Shown: positions 45,030-56,335 of the stretch, one piece after another
Layout of the letters: every line of letters begins with the position of its first letter
Position numbering within the stretch: the first letter of the stretch is position 1
Position numbers and translations under genes: made by a program
The notes under the pieces: model-generated
What the model was told of the DNA's origin: nothing
Databases searched by the model: none
Seen by the model: only the letters and a program-made list of their open reading frames with translations
Origin: Apodemus sylvaticus
Lineage: Eukaryota; Chordata; Mammalia; Rodentia; Muridae
DNA: 64,000 nt
Assembly: GCF_947179515.1 (NCBI RefSeq)
Contig: NC_067477.1
Span: 147,338,241 to 147,402,240 of the forward strand
Reading direction: 5' to 3'

Positions 45030-46395
45030 ATCATCACCGTGGGCATCAGGGACAGGGGACGTGGGCTGTGCTCTGCACGACTGGGCATCATTGTGGGCGT
45101 CACTGACAGGGGATGTGGGCGGGGCTCAGAGGAAATGGAGGTTACTGACAGAGGAGGTGGAGTGGTCAGCGAGAATGTCTGTCACTGTGGGCGGGAACCA
45201 CAGGAAGCAGCCCTTAATGCTATGTGCAGGGGGCGCCCAGGCCCCGCCTCTAAGACAAGCTCCCTAAGCAGGAAGCCCTGTGATCCTCCTGACTCGGCCT
45301 CTCAGAGACACGCCCATAGTGCAAAACACGCCTCCTGCAGGCCCTGCCCCTCTCAATGGTTTCTGTGACTGAGCTGGTTCCCTTTTCTTAACGTATAATT
45401 TTGGGATATGGTAGGTTCCCCGACTACGGGATTTCCAAGCTCTCCATGCTCGCGCAGGGTCAGATGATTCACTGGGTCAGTGGCACGCCGGGCGGTCAGG
45501 GGCGGACTCGTGGGCGGGGACTCATGTGAGTGACAGGTCGGCCTGGCGGGTGCATGACATCACCCGTCAGTCAAGACTGGAAATAGAAAGCAGGGAACCG
45601 CACAGGCGCTCAAAACCAGAAGTCGCATCTCCTGCACACCCCATGTGTCGGGAGCATCTTGGGACCTCGTCCAGACAGATGTTGGTGACTCCGGGGTTTC
45701 TGCCGCTGCCCCGAGGCATCCTGGGAACACAGCGGGAGCTCCAGGTGGCCGGGGCTGCACACGGAAGTTGTGCACTCATATCCATTTAGCTACCTGTCTG
45801 ACCCGCTGAGTCCCGCCCTCCGTGTCAGTCACTACAGTGACTTCATCCTCAGTCCGGTCTCCGCCCTGCCCACTCTCAGTCTGGTTTACCTCCCGCCCCT
45901 TCCCTGTCCCCACTTCCTGCCCATCCAGTTCCAGGCCTGACCCAGGGGTCCAGGCTGATCGGAAAGCCTGGGGCGGGGATGAAAATTAAGTAACAGACCA
46001 GGGTGTAGCAAGTGAGTGACAGGCGATCTGGATCCCGCTCTGAGGAGGACTGACTGAAGTTCCTGCGATGGGTGTGACTTCACCCAGACCCAACCCCTCG
46101 CTGAGGACACCCTATTGTGACCACGCCCCTCTGTTACAGCAGGGTGACCCTGCCCCTGTAAGTAACATTGTCCAGCCCATCAATTACACGCAGGCCACAC
46201 CAATTTTTCATGTGACTGCTCATTACCATAGGATGCCTCATTAGCATAGCAATTCATTATGAAGTGCAAGGCCAGTCCCATCATTAGCATAGCAGTCCAC
46301 CCTGGATGACCACGCCCTGCCCTCCCCTCATTAGAATGAAATCAGCAACCAGGCTCTCATTAGCATGTCCCCGCCCTCCCGCCCATCAATTAGTA
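45030..46395. promoter_or_regulatory. GC-box-rich, CpG-rich island, promoter-like
   Basis: This ~1.3-kb block is much GC-richer than its flanks, with several GGGCGG or CCGCCC boxes (for example about 45117 and 45195), a TGACATCACC motif near 45554, an ACACGGAAGTTG ETS-like site near 45758, and GCATCCTGGGAACACAG near 45716. Three exact ATTAGCAT words (46240-46247, 46283-46290, 46359-46366; reverse complement ATGCTAAT, a known octamer variant) lie in its right part. Mouse KRAB zinc-finger genes often have first exons of similar style, but no coding exon follows on either strand nearby. Small open frames here are GC artefacts. Confidence 0.5.
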
Positions 46396-46396
46396 A

Positions 46397-47223
46397 AGAT
46401 ATATTTTGCATGGTTACTATTGTAACATTATTATTTTACAAGAAATTATTCAATTTTAACACTTGTTAATATATTTATTGAATTTTATTAAGAAATGTTT
46501 CTACTGATCACTTCAATTATTTTAGAAATGCTTAATATGTATACCATTTTATCTGTATTATTATCCATGAAAATCTATTTAAGAAATTTTTGTATATATT
46601 TCTTTAATTTTATCAGAATACATTCGATGTACATCTTCCATTTTATGAAAAAAAAGTTTCTACTTAATTTTGTAAATAGTTTTGAAACGTTTTCTGTCTA
46701 CCATTTTATCTATATAATTTTCCATGAAAATCTTCAATTTTAACACATTTTTCTATAGTTCCTCGATTTTAACAGAAATATTTTCTATCAAAATCTTCAA
46801 TATTATTAGATTTTTCTACTGGCTTTGTCAATTAGTAAATATATATTTTGTATGTTAATGATTTTACCATTATTGTTTTCCAAGAAATCCTATAATTTTA
46901 AAACATTTTTCTATATATTTTTCAACTTTATCAATGATAGTTCCATGAATATCTTAAATTATATCAGAAAATATTTTTACTTACCATTTTAATTGGTTTA
47001 GAAATGATCAACCACTGTTCTGTATTATTTTCCATGAAAATAGTCAATCTTAACACTTTTCAAATTTGTAAAAAATACTGTCCATCAAAATGTTCAATTT
47101 TATCTGAAAGTATTTCTACTACACTTTTTAATTGATTTCGACATGTTTTCTATGTTTATCATTTTTTATATTATTTCCATGAAAATCTTCTATTTTAACA
47201 ATGTTTTTCTAGATTTCTTTAGA
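46397..47223 (-). repeat. AT-rich satellite, inverted orientation, block 1
   Basis: Repeating words are the complements of those at 36380-39362: TATTATTTTCCATGAAAATC, CTTCAATTTTAACACATTTT, TTTCTTTAATTTTATCAGAA, and CTACTTACC-like words. It is interrupted at 47224 by an L1 3' end. Confidence 0.88.
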
Positions 47224-47420
47224 TGGTGGACATCAAAGGAAGGAAAGATCCCTGGTCCTGGAAAGGCTCGATGCTGCAGTATAGAGGATACCAGGACATG
47301 GAAGCAGGAGAGGGTTGATTGGGGAGCTGGGGTAGGGGAATTGGCTTTTGGGATTTTTGGGGAGGGGGAAAGAGGAAAGGGGAAATCATTTAAAATATAA
47401 ATAAAGAACATGCCTAATAA
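47224..47420 (+). mobile_element. LINE-1 3'UTR (plus), short
   Basis: GTCCTGGAAAGGCTCGATGC, then GAGGATACCAGGACATGGAA, then a G/A-rich tract and an AATATAAATAAAGAACATG tail form an L1 3' end inserted into the satellite. Confidence 0.85.
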
Positions 47421-48360
47421 AAATAATTTTGTAAAAAATATTTTCCATTAAAATCTAATTATTAGAATTTTTTTCTATATGCTTGGTCAATTAGAAAAGA
47501 TATTTTGTATTTTTGTTACTTTACAATTATTGTTTTCCAACAAATTCTACAATTTTAATGCTTGTTTCCATAAATTTCTTTAACTGTATCAATATTTTCC
47601 ATGAAAATCTTCAATTTCATCAGAAAAGATTTCTATTTACCACTATAATGAATATGTCTAACATATTATCTATAAAATTTTCCTTGAATATCTTCAATCC
47701 TATCACTATTTTGTATATATTTTCTTCAAATTTATTGGAAATATTTCCAATCAAAATCTTCAATTTCATCACAAAATGATTCTACTTAACTCTTTAATTA
47801 ATTTAGAATTTTTTCTTTTTTTTTTTAAAAGATTTATTTATTATTATATGTAAGTACACTGTAGTAGTTGTCTTCAGACACTCCAGAAGAGGGTGTCAGA
47901 TCTTCTTACAGATGATTGTGAGCCACCATGTGGTTTCTAGGATTTGTACTCAGGAAATTTGGAAGAGAAGTCAGTGCTCTTAACTGCTGAGCCATCTCTC
48001 CAGCCTGAATGTTTTTTTTTTTTTTCTATTTCTACCATTTTATCTATATTTTTTCTATTTAAATCAATTTTAACACTTTTTCTAGAGTTCTTTAATTTTA
48101 TCAGACATATTTTCCATCAAAACCTTCAAAGTTATCAGAAAATTTTCCTATGATTGGTCATTTAGTAAAAGTAATTCTTCAGTATTTGATTTTTAACTGT
48201 ATTATTTTCTAACAAATTGATTTATTTCAACACTTTCAATATATTTCTTCAATTTTGTCAAAATATTTCCTTGTAAATTTTCAATTTTATCAGAAAATGG
48301 TTCTACTTCCTCTTTAATTATTTTACAAAAGTTTTCTATGTCAATCATTTTATCAGTATT
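47421..48360 (-). repeat. AT-rich satellite, inverted orientation, block 2
   Basis: This is the same satellite as 46397-47223. It contains a B2 SINE at 47822-48006. Confidence 0.87.
47822..48006 (-). repeat. B2 SINE (minus)
   Basis: AAAAGATTTATTTATTATTA, then CACTCCAGAAGAGGGTGTCA, then CTGCTGAGCCATCTCTCCAG is a reverse-oriented B2, well preserved. Confidence 0.97.
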
Positions 48361-49665
48361 ATTTGTGGTCTCGGAAGCTAAGTTCTTCCCTGTGCAGATG
48401 TTAACAAGCCTGGAGAGGCCATCTGTTTGGTCACCATTAGCCTGTGTAGGGAGGCAATCAAAATACCTGGCAGATCAGATAACCAAATCTCTACAGGATA
48501 GTGGGAGGCTTAAATCCATAGAGCAGGCATTTTAAGCCTGTGCCAAAGTCTTTTGTGTCTCACTGGATTCCAAAAGCACTCTCTTTTCGTTGGGCCTCAG
48601 CCTGATCTGTCCACACTCTATGCCTTCTCACTTTGGAAGTTCACATGGGTTCCTCTAGCTACAGAGGCTGGGGTATGCCACAAACTCCTTTCCACCAACA
48701 ACTGTTATCAAGAAGCAGGAAAATTAAAAGGAGAATCTGACCACTCACCTGATACCAACTGAGAGAAATGAGCTGCGAGATTGACTGGAATTTATCACTG
48801 ATGGACACTTGAACTATAGCTCTTCACTCTTTCAAATCCCATTGTGACGTTCTTGGGTCTGCAATGTCCTGCTCATCTTATATTTTTTTAAGGTCTGTTG
48901 TTCTAAGTAGGTGCACCTCCAAGATGTCACTATTGCCAATCTCATATCCATAATGCTTCTCCATGGAAGAATGTAACTTGGTAAAATTTGGAAACCCTTT
49001 GGAGTGTATAAAGTTTTCTTCTTTTTGGTGCTAATCCCTATATTAACTTGCAATTTCTGACTGATTTTGCTCCTGAGAGCAGAGAGGGATGGACTGGATC
49101 CCCAAATCCTACTTAGTTACCACATGCATCCAGGGCATCCTACAGTTAGATATAGAGCCTTTGTCTGCCTAGTGTCAGGAAATCATGCTTTATAATCACC
49201 ATAATTTGACAGTACACATGATCCAGGATATCACACCCCATGGTGTGTGTTCTTTGAGGACCACCCTGTGCTGATGTGATATTTTAGGCCAGTGTTCATG
49301 AGAATCTACACTCCTAGGGAAACATCCTACCACAGGACATATTGCTTCTATGAGAAGCTGAAGCTAGGTCAGGAGCAGGTAATATCGCATCTGCAGAGAT
49401 TAGAGAATGAGAATAAAGAAACGGCGAAGAACCAATAAAAGCTCAAGAAGAAGAAATGCTTCTACTGCTAAGTGCATCTCATGGAACATGAATAGAGAAT
49501 ATTCTCCCTTTAGGTCTCCTGTTCTATCTTGAGAATATTTAGCCCCTACACAGGTTTTGTGGTTTTCTCATTACCCTTGTCAGTCAGTGATAGCTGGACA
49601 TGCTTCCTTCTTTTGGTGAAATGAGTATATGTATTGTTAATGGTCTTGGAAATGAGCTTATTTTT

Positions 49666-49670
<5 letters not shown>
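48361..49670. other. Unassigned DNA with a possible coiled-coil exon relic
   Basis: I see no secure gene. At about 49316-49435 (plus) a frame reads ETSYHRTYCFYEKLKLGQEQ and then VISHLQRLENENKETAKNQ before TAA, a coiled-coil-like composition with no clear splice sites. The rest is unremarkable. Confidence 0.4.

Positions 49671-49705
<35 letters not shown>
49670..49705. repeat. Poly(T) tract
   Basis: This is a T run of about 36 bases. A (CA)n run lies at 49868-49887. Confidence 0.97.
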
Positions 49706-49706
<1 letters not shown>

Positions 49707-50224
49707 TTCTTCATGGATTCCTTCCTCTGCTCTGGATGTGTTCTTACAACTCAACCATTCCTTTACCTGATCATTTGATCATTTGATCCAAGGAGTTTTA
49801 CAAGCTCTTAATCTAAGTTTTGGTCTTCATAAAAATATATCTATATATTCATCTACATATATTTTATACACACACACACACACACATATGATGGAAATCC
49901 TGGTAGGTCTTGTGAGGAGACTGGGGGCTAGAGTGAATTAAGTCTCTATGCATACACTCGTAGGGCATTGTACATGCCATCCAAATACTCTACCAATGAC
50001 TTGAAGGTCTGGGATCCCATTTATCTTCTACAAATTTACAGGGCAGATTCAATGAAGGCATATGGTTTGGAATTTTGCCATTCATAGATTGGCCATCATA
50101 GAGGATGGCTGAAAGAAAGCTGTCAAGATTGGCTATGTTTAGCTACTTCACAGAGAAGCTAGACTCCATAGTGTGTAATAAGGTCATTTCAGTCTGGGAA
50201 AGTCTGATCTGATATGAAACTATT

Positions 50225-51310
50225 CTATACTAGTTTAACTAGAGAAATATAACTGAAGGGGATGAAAGCAATATGAATCAGAAAGGAGTATGTAAAATTA
50301 CATTTATTTGTAGATGATATTCTCTTATGCATAAGTGAACCAATTATTTCCCAAAGGCAATTCCTGAACTGAAGAACACTTTCAAGAATATGTGACTCTC
50401 TGTCTTTGGAGTTGACTGGGTCTTGAAAAGGCTTTACCACATTGATTGCACTCATAGATTTTCTCTCCATTATGACTTCTTACATGCCTGCAAAGATAAT
50501 TAGCATAAGGGAAATCATTACCATAATCATTACTCTGATCAATCAGGTAATCAGTTTGAATTAAGTTTACAATTTTGTCTAATGGTAAAGAAGGAACAGA
50601 TCTTAAAGTTTTAGCACTTTGTATGATCATGGTGTTCTGTGTCATTATGAGTTGTTCAAGACACCTGTGATGATTATTATATGGCTTATATTTATGACAT
50701 CCTCATTTTATATGGGAATTTTATATGATATATCTCAGCTATCTGAAGAAAGTTTGACCAACTCTGATCTTTATAACACTGATTGCATTCATAATTTTTC
50801 CTGGATTGTGAACACAAGTTTTTTGACTTTGAACCAGGATACACGGAAGAATTTCCAATGTCCTAGTACCCATAAAGTTGTTCTATGCTATGAGTTTGGG
50901 AACGTTACCCATAAAACTAAAAGGCCAATTAATTGCAAATGTCTATCATATTCCTAATGTCTATCAAAGGGATAATACTACATATCTTCTCATCATTTCA
51001 GAACAAAAATCTTATGTTGTTTCTTTCATATCCCTATGCTTACATGGTTTTTATCCATTGTGACACATGATATACCTAATAAAAATGAAAGTCAAGTGAA
51101 AGGAGTACAAATTGCATTCATACTGTTTGAATATTTTTCTCATAATATGTGCAATATAGGTTAATGTTTCTCCACAACAACATTCCTGATTCTCATAAAA
51201 AGCCCTCTCACCAAACTGAACAATATGACAGACAAGAATATGAGCATCACCAATTTTACTCTGGACTATTTGATTATTAAAATGTTTAGGATATAAAATT
51301 ATCACTACTC
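50225..51310 (-). pseudogene. C2H2 zinc-finger exon of a KRAB-ZNF gene, decayed (locus 1)
   Basis: The minus-strand frame at 50382-50645 contains GNDFPYANYLCRHVRSHNGE followed by KIYECNQCGKAFSRPSQLQ. This is one finger keeping its H-x3-H, the conserved HTGEKPY-type linker (here HNGEKIY), and the C-x2-C of a second finger whose histidines are lost. Upstream (51051-51305 minus) is a leader stretch homologous to 58950-59250. KRAB exons lie upstream on the same strand at 51563-51623 and 51833-51954, in normal order. Such proteins bind DNA, often in transposons, and recruit KAP1/TRIM28. Frameshifts and stops make this copy non-functional. Confidence 0.85.
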
Positions 51311-51562
51311 AGTGTGTAATATCTAAGTACTATGAGACTATACATATTGGCAGGTACACAGCATAGCACTAATGGAGCTACATATCAAATGGAAACATTA
51401 ATCAAATATCAGACCTTGAGGTACCTGGTTTTGTAAGCGGATTATAATCATAGCTACACTTAAAGGACTGTTACTTCACACCATTGATTTTTGGTGGAGA
51501 TTCCAGAAGATATTAAAATTTTCTCACAGGCAAATATGTAACAGTTTGCACATGAAAATTAC

Positions 51563-51623
51563 CTTTCAGGTCTTCTTCTACTTTGACAATGTTCTTCAAG
51601 ATTATGGTCTTCCCAATTATAGC
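51563..51623 (-). pseudogene. KRAB-B exon, locus 1 (intact by itself)
   Basis: The exon is 61 nt, the usual KRAB-B exon length, with a TTTTAG acceptor and GTAAT donor. With the split glycine codon it reads GYNWEDHNLEEHCQSRRRPE, a canonical KRAB-B/b box. It splices in phase with the KRAB-A exon at 51833-51954. Confidence 0.9.
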
Positions 51624-51832
51624 CTAAAACACAGTACAAGAAAATGATTGATATACTATTGGAAATTAGTTAAAATTCAAGGTACTGTGAATTTTCACTG
51701 CACTGTAAATGTTACAGTGAATACTCACTGAAACTGAATTTTTCAGTTCATTCTTCATAATTCACAATTAAAATAGTAGAACATCATCAATAACCAAGAA
51801 ACATTTTTTCCTTTAGAAAATAACAGTCTTAC

Positions 51833-51954
51833 CTACAGCTTTGAGGTTCAAGTAAGTTTCCAACATCACACCTTTGTAGAGTTTCTTCTGGGAAAGATCC
51901 AGCAAATTCCACTCTCTTCCTCAGTGAAGTTCACATGAGCATCATCAAAAGGTA
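51833..51954 (-). pseudogene. KRAB-A exon, locus 1, frameshifted
   Basis: The start reads FDDAHVNFTEEE. A two-base change in spacing follows at the expected EEW position, after which the matching frame reads WNLLDLSQKKLYKGVMLETY and LNLKAV, then a GTAAG donor. In the original frame the exon ends in a stop after STKV. The exon is 122 nt and keeps its acceptor (GGCAG). The box would normally bind TRIM28; this copy cannot encode a complete KRAB-A. Confidence 0.9.
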
Positions 51955-52057
51955 CTGCCTCTTAAATGTCACATACATGTGTACAACAGAAAGCATCATA
52001 TTAATATCACTCTAAAGGAAATATATGCTTCCTTGAAAACATATTCACAAAAATTTG

Positions 52058-52592
52058 TGTATTAGTTTGGGTTCTATAGAGTCACAGAACGTATGGATAG
52101 TCTTATATAGTTAGGGAATTTGTCGATGACTTACAGTCTATAGTCCAACTCCCCAACAATGGTCAGAAGCAGCTGTGGATGGAAGTCCAAGGATCTAGCA
52201 GTTGCTCAGTTCCACGAGGCAAGCAGGCAAGGAAGAGTGAGAGAGAATCTTCCTTCTTCCAGTGTCCTTATATATCTCCAGTAGATGGTGTAGCCCAGAT
52301 TAAAGGCTGTAAGTCTCCAACAGAGAGTGTAGCCCATATTATTGGCATGGGGGTCTCCAGCAGAGGGTGTGTCCCAGAATAAAGGAGTGTGCATCCATGC
52401 CTTTAATCCCAAATGATCTTGAACTCGAAGATCTCCTTGTCTTAGCTACTATGCTTCAAGATCTCCATACCAAGGTCCAGGTCAGAAACATGTCTCTGAG
52501 CCTTCAAATTAGGATCATAGGTGAGCCTTCCAATTCTAGACTGTAGTTCCTTCCAGATATAGTCAAGTTGACAACCAGGAATAGCCACTACA
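52058..52592 (-). mobile_element. ERVL-type LTR (minus), about 535 bp
   Basis: On the minus strand it begins TGTAGTGGCTATTCCTGG and ends ACTAATACA, so it has the TG...CA termini of an LTR. The TGGACTTCCATCCACAGCTG and ACTGTAAGTCATCGACAAAT segments fit a rodent ERVL-type LTR (RMER15-like; the name is from memory). An internal segment with pol remnants lies directly upstream on the same strand. Confidence 0.8.
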
Positions 52593-53642
52593 ATCCACCC
52601 CTTGTCAACTTGACACAAATAATATCTCATGTCCACATGAAACGATAAGAAGATTGTGAATAAGACTAACATGATTTATCTATTCCTCCTACAATCGCAA
52701 ACACATTTGTAAATTTACAATGGGGAAATGTCCCTTGGGAACATTCTTTTAATGTTTCAATGCCAATTGATGTTGAAGGGATTGAAAGAAAGACAAATGT
52801 ATCCTTAACAAAATAAAATAGAAGCATTCATATTACTTATAATCCTTGTTTCTGCAACTGGTTACATAGCCTTAGCTGGTAATTATAACTACCTTCCTCT
52901 GCTACCCATTCTGTATTTCCTTCACCTTCACCAAGTACCTCAGCAGGTCTTGGTTCTTTTCCTGGAGGATGGACCCATACCTTCATTCCTGATGGGTCTG
53001 TGTCCTTTGTCATCCTGCTTGGGTTAAGCTGTTGTAGTTTCCCATTGACTTTAATCACAGGACATGGTAGTACTAAGAGACGCCCTAGGGGATCTCCTGC
53101 ACTCCAGACATAATCCTGCTTACCTCCATTGTGGAGAGGCAATCCAATGTCCCCATGGTAATCTGGATCTATCACCATTCCTAACACTGTTTATCCTTTC
53201 TTAGCCAGTTGGTTAAAGTGCATTAGAAGCCCAAAACGGTCAGGGGGAAGTCTGAGCTTCCAGTTCAATGGAATGTTTTTTGTGACTCCTGTTAGGAGCA
53301 CTCCTTCCTCTGGAAACAAAACTTCTAGGCCAGCAGAATCTAAAGTTGTGGAGACAGGAAGCAAAAATTTTCCTAGAGGGTCACTAGGAGTGATAGTGAG
53401 TGGAACTATTCCCTTTTCCACCACTTGATTCCTGGACCCGTGGATCCTGGCTATGGGAGAAACTACCATATATTGGTCATTGATTCAAAGCATATACTGC
53501 CTTCTGAAGAACTCTGCCCCAGCCCTCCATGCTATTGCCACCTAATTGTCACTGTAACTGTGTCTTCAAAAGGCCATTCCATCTTTCTATCAGACCAGCT
53601 GCTTCAGGATGATGGGGAACATGGTAAGACCAGTGGTAAGAC
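52593..53642 (-). pseudogene. Endogenous retrovirus (ERVL-type) pol 3' remnant: integrase tail and dUTPase-like region
   Basis: Two broken minus-strand frames, 53191-53469 and 52837-53187, carry a short run following the integrase C-terminus (SPIARIHGSRNQ) and a dUTPase-like domain typical of the 3' end of ERVL pol (motifs such as LRLPPDRFGLLM, IDPDYHGDIGLPLHN and GDPLGRLLVL). A frame change near 53190 and stops upstream of 53470 break it. There is no gag, reverse transcriptase or env, and the left part is cut at about 53642 where the GC-rich module begins. It is an inactive fossil. Confidence 0.8.
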
Positions 53643-53649
53643 ACATTTG

Positions 53650-54350
53650 CAGAGATGACAGGAAGATAGCACAGTTACTCCAGGGCTCACAGACACCTGC
53701 AGCATGGAGCACTAGATTCATCTGAATGTGCATGTGAATGCGGTCCCACCCGGACATTCCACAGTGCCTGGGAAGCTGGGCAATCCCAGCAGGCGCTGAA
53801 AGTGCTTGCTCGCATCCCTCCTGCCTCTGCCAAGACCTACAAGCATGTTCAAACTCCAGGCCCACTTTTATTCATGAAAATGAAAGACAGGAAATGACAC
53901 CACTCCAGGAGACTGGACGCAGGGAGGTCCCAGCGTGACGTCAGGAGCAGGGCCAGCGGTTGCCTAGTGATGGACAGGGAAGCTAACAAGGCACTGCCCT
54001 GGGCTGAGATGGAAGGACAGGGGGGGGGGGTGAGGGGGAGGTGCGGGGGCAGGCCAAAAAGTCACAGCAGAGGCGGGGACAGCATTCCCTGGGTGACAGA
54101 CAGGGACACTTACTTGGCGCCTGCCCAGGGCTGAGAGGGAAGGACCCAGGGTGCGGGCGGGGTGACTTCAGTGGTGGCACCAGCGGTTGCCAGGAGACAG
54201 ACAAGGATGCCAACATGGCGCCCGCCTGGGGCTGAGGTAAGGATTCCGTGGTGACACACAGAAACACACACACAGAGACAGTTTGAATCTGAGTGTATTT
54301 CGCAGCTCTCAAGCAAGGGATTTTCTACATAAAGAAACTGCACAGCCCAA
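53650..54350 (+). promoter_or_regulatory. GC-rich promoter-like module, copy 2 with internal triplication
   Basis: Positions 53650-54000 are homologous to 34850-35235. The part with CRE/X-box/YY1-like words is repeated about three times between 53930 and 54240: TGACGTCA at 53936-53943, GGTTGCCTAGTGATGGACAG near 53957, GGGTGACAGACAGGGACAC near 54090, and GGTTGCCAGGAGACAGACAA then CCAACATGGCGCCCGCC near 54184-54226. A G run (54020-54029) interrupts it. Satellite begins at about 54365. Confidence 0.55.
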
Positions 54351-54364
54351 CCCTAACCCCTTAC

Positions 54365-55500
54365 CAACAAATTCAATTTTAACACATTTAATACATGCTT
54401 ACTATTATACCATTATTATTTTCCAACAAAGTCTTTAATGTGATCACATTTCCTATATATGTCTTTAATTTAATCAGAAATATTTTCTGTGTAACTCTTC
54501 TATTTTACCAGAAAACGATTCTACTTACCACATAATTCAGAAATGTTTAATGTCTACCATTTTACCTGTATTATTTTCCATGAAAATCTTCCATTTTAAC
54601 ACATTTTTTGTATATATTTCTTCAAATTTGTCAGAAATATATTGAATCAAAAATCTACAAATTTATTTTCAAGGTGCTTGGTCAATTAGCAAAGATTTAT
54701 TTATTTTCTATGTTTGCTATTGTATTATTATTATTTTACAACAAATTCTTCAACTTTAATACCCTTTTCTATAAATTTCTTCAATTATATCAAAAATAGT
54801 ATCTATGCAACTTTTCAATTTTAGGAGGAAATATTTCTTGCAACTTGAAAAATTTTAGAAATGCTTAATTTTTCTATAATTTTTTCTGTATCAATGTTTT
54901 GTGAAATTCTACAACTTTAATGCTTTTTCTATACATTTCTTCAATTTTATCAAGAATATTTTCCATCAAAATCTTCAATTATTGCCAGGTGGTGGTGATG
55001 CATGCCTTTAATGCCAGCACTTGGGAAGCAGAGGTAGGTGGAATTCTGATTTCAAGGCCAGCCTCGTCTACAGAGTGAATTCCAGGACAGCCAGGGCTAC
55101 ACAGAGAAACCCTGTCTAGAAAAAGCCAAAAGAAAAAAAAAAAAAAAAAAAACCTTCAAGTATTCAGAAAGTACTTCTATGTGCTGGTCAATTAGTGAAG
55201 ATATATTTGTTATGTTTTCTATTTTACCACTGTCATTTGACATCACATTCTTCTTTTTCAACACTTTTTTCTCTATATTTGTTCAATATTTTTAGAAATA
55301 TTTGACATGTAAATCAACAATTTTATCAGAAAATGTATCTAATTACCCCTTTATTTAGTTAAGAAATGTTTTCTATGTCTTCTATATTATCTACATAATA
55401 TTCCCAGAAAGTCTTCAATTTTAACATTTATGTATATATTTCTTCAATTTAACTAGAAATATATTCAATGCAAATCTTCAATTTTAGGAGAAAGTATGTT
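54365..55500 (-). repeat. AT-rich satellite, inverted orientation, block 3
   Basis: This is the same complementary words as at 46397-48360 (ATTATTTTCCATGAAAATCT, TTTCTTCAATTTTATCAAGA). It is interrupted by a B1 SINE at 54985-55155. Confidence 0.87.
54985..55155 (+). repeat. B1 SINE (plus)
   Basis: GCCAGGTGGTGGTGATGCAT, then AAGGCCAGCCTCGTCTACAG, then GAAACCCTGTCTAGAAAAAG and a poly(A) tail form a full-length B1 inserted in the satellite. Confidence 0.96.
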
Positions 55501-55504
55501 AGAT

Positions 55505-56330
55505 GCAAAAAAGTTTAAAAATACTAACAGATTATACTGTTTATGGCATAATAAAAATAAGATAATGTGTGTATCTTTAATTAACAATTCCAAAACATTG
55601 GGGCAGGTGAAGAGAAGACATACACATCCACTGAAAACAGGACACCATCCCACCATATGGCCATATTATATAAGTGTATCATGGTGCTTATCTGGACATG
55701 GTTCCTCTACGGTCAAGTGTGTTCAATAAAATTAATTTTATGACTCTGTCTACTGAAAACAACATTTTTGATATTAAAATGATTAATTTTGAGATCATAA
55801 TTAGGATTTTAACAATCAAGGCCAAAAAAGTCTTTTCCATGAGAATATGAAATTTAAAACAATATGGCCACATAGCGCTTTGCAACTATATCCTTCCCAT
55901 GCAACGAAGGACTCCAGAGACCAGGCTAGACTTCACTGTCCACGCTCAGTCTGGTGGTCATTATCTCTCTCCAGAAAACACTCATCTCCTGGATAATAGG
56001 AGCTGTGATCTGCATAGAGTAATGGGGAATTGTTAGATTTGAGGCATTTAGACCACATTTGGAAGCAGCTGAGTGTGGTATACTGTGGTTAATTTATTTA
56101 TACAATATGTTGGAAGTGGATGAGGGACAAATGAGAGCTGTTTGGGAAATGGAGAATTAGGACATTTTTTGACAAATTTGGATGTACATCCAGTAGGGAG
56201 TGTCTGGTGAGATGAGTCTCTCACAGCCTGACGTATAGGGGATGGAATAAAGAGAATATACTATACCTTTTGTTTTCATCTCTCAGTCACAGTGTCAGAT
56301 CTGAGTCATCTTTTTTTCCTAATCCCTGTC
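55505..56330. other. Unassigned DNA
   Basis: I see no supported gene or repeat. An AGGGGATGGAATAAAGAG segment near 56236 is unremarkable. Confidence 0.45.
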
Positions 56331-56335
56331 CACAG

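Noticed and set aside
45030..46110. Overlapping 60-110 codon open frames in the GC island
   Set aside because: These are open by base composition on both strands. There is no homology and there are no splice partners.
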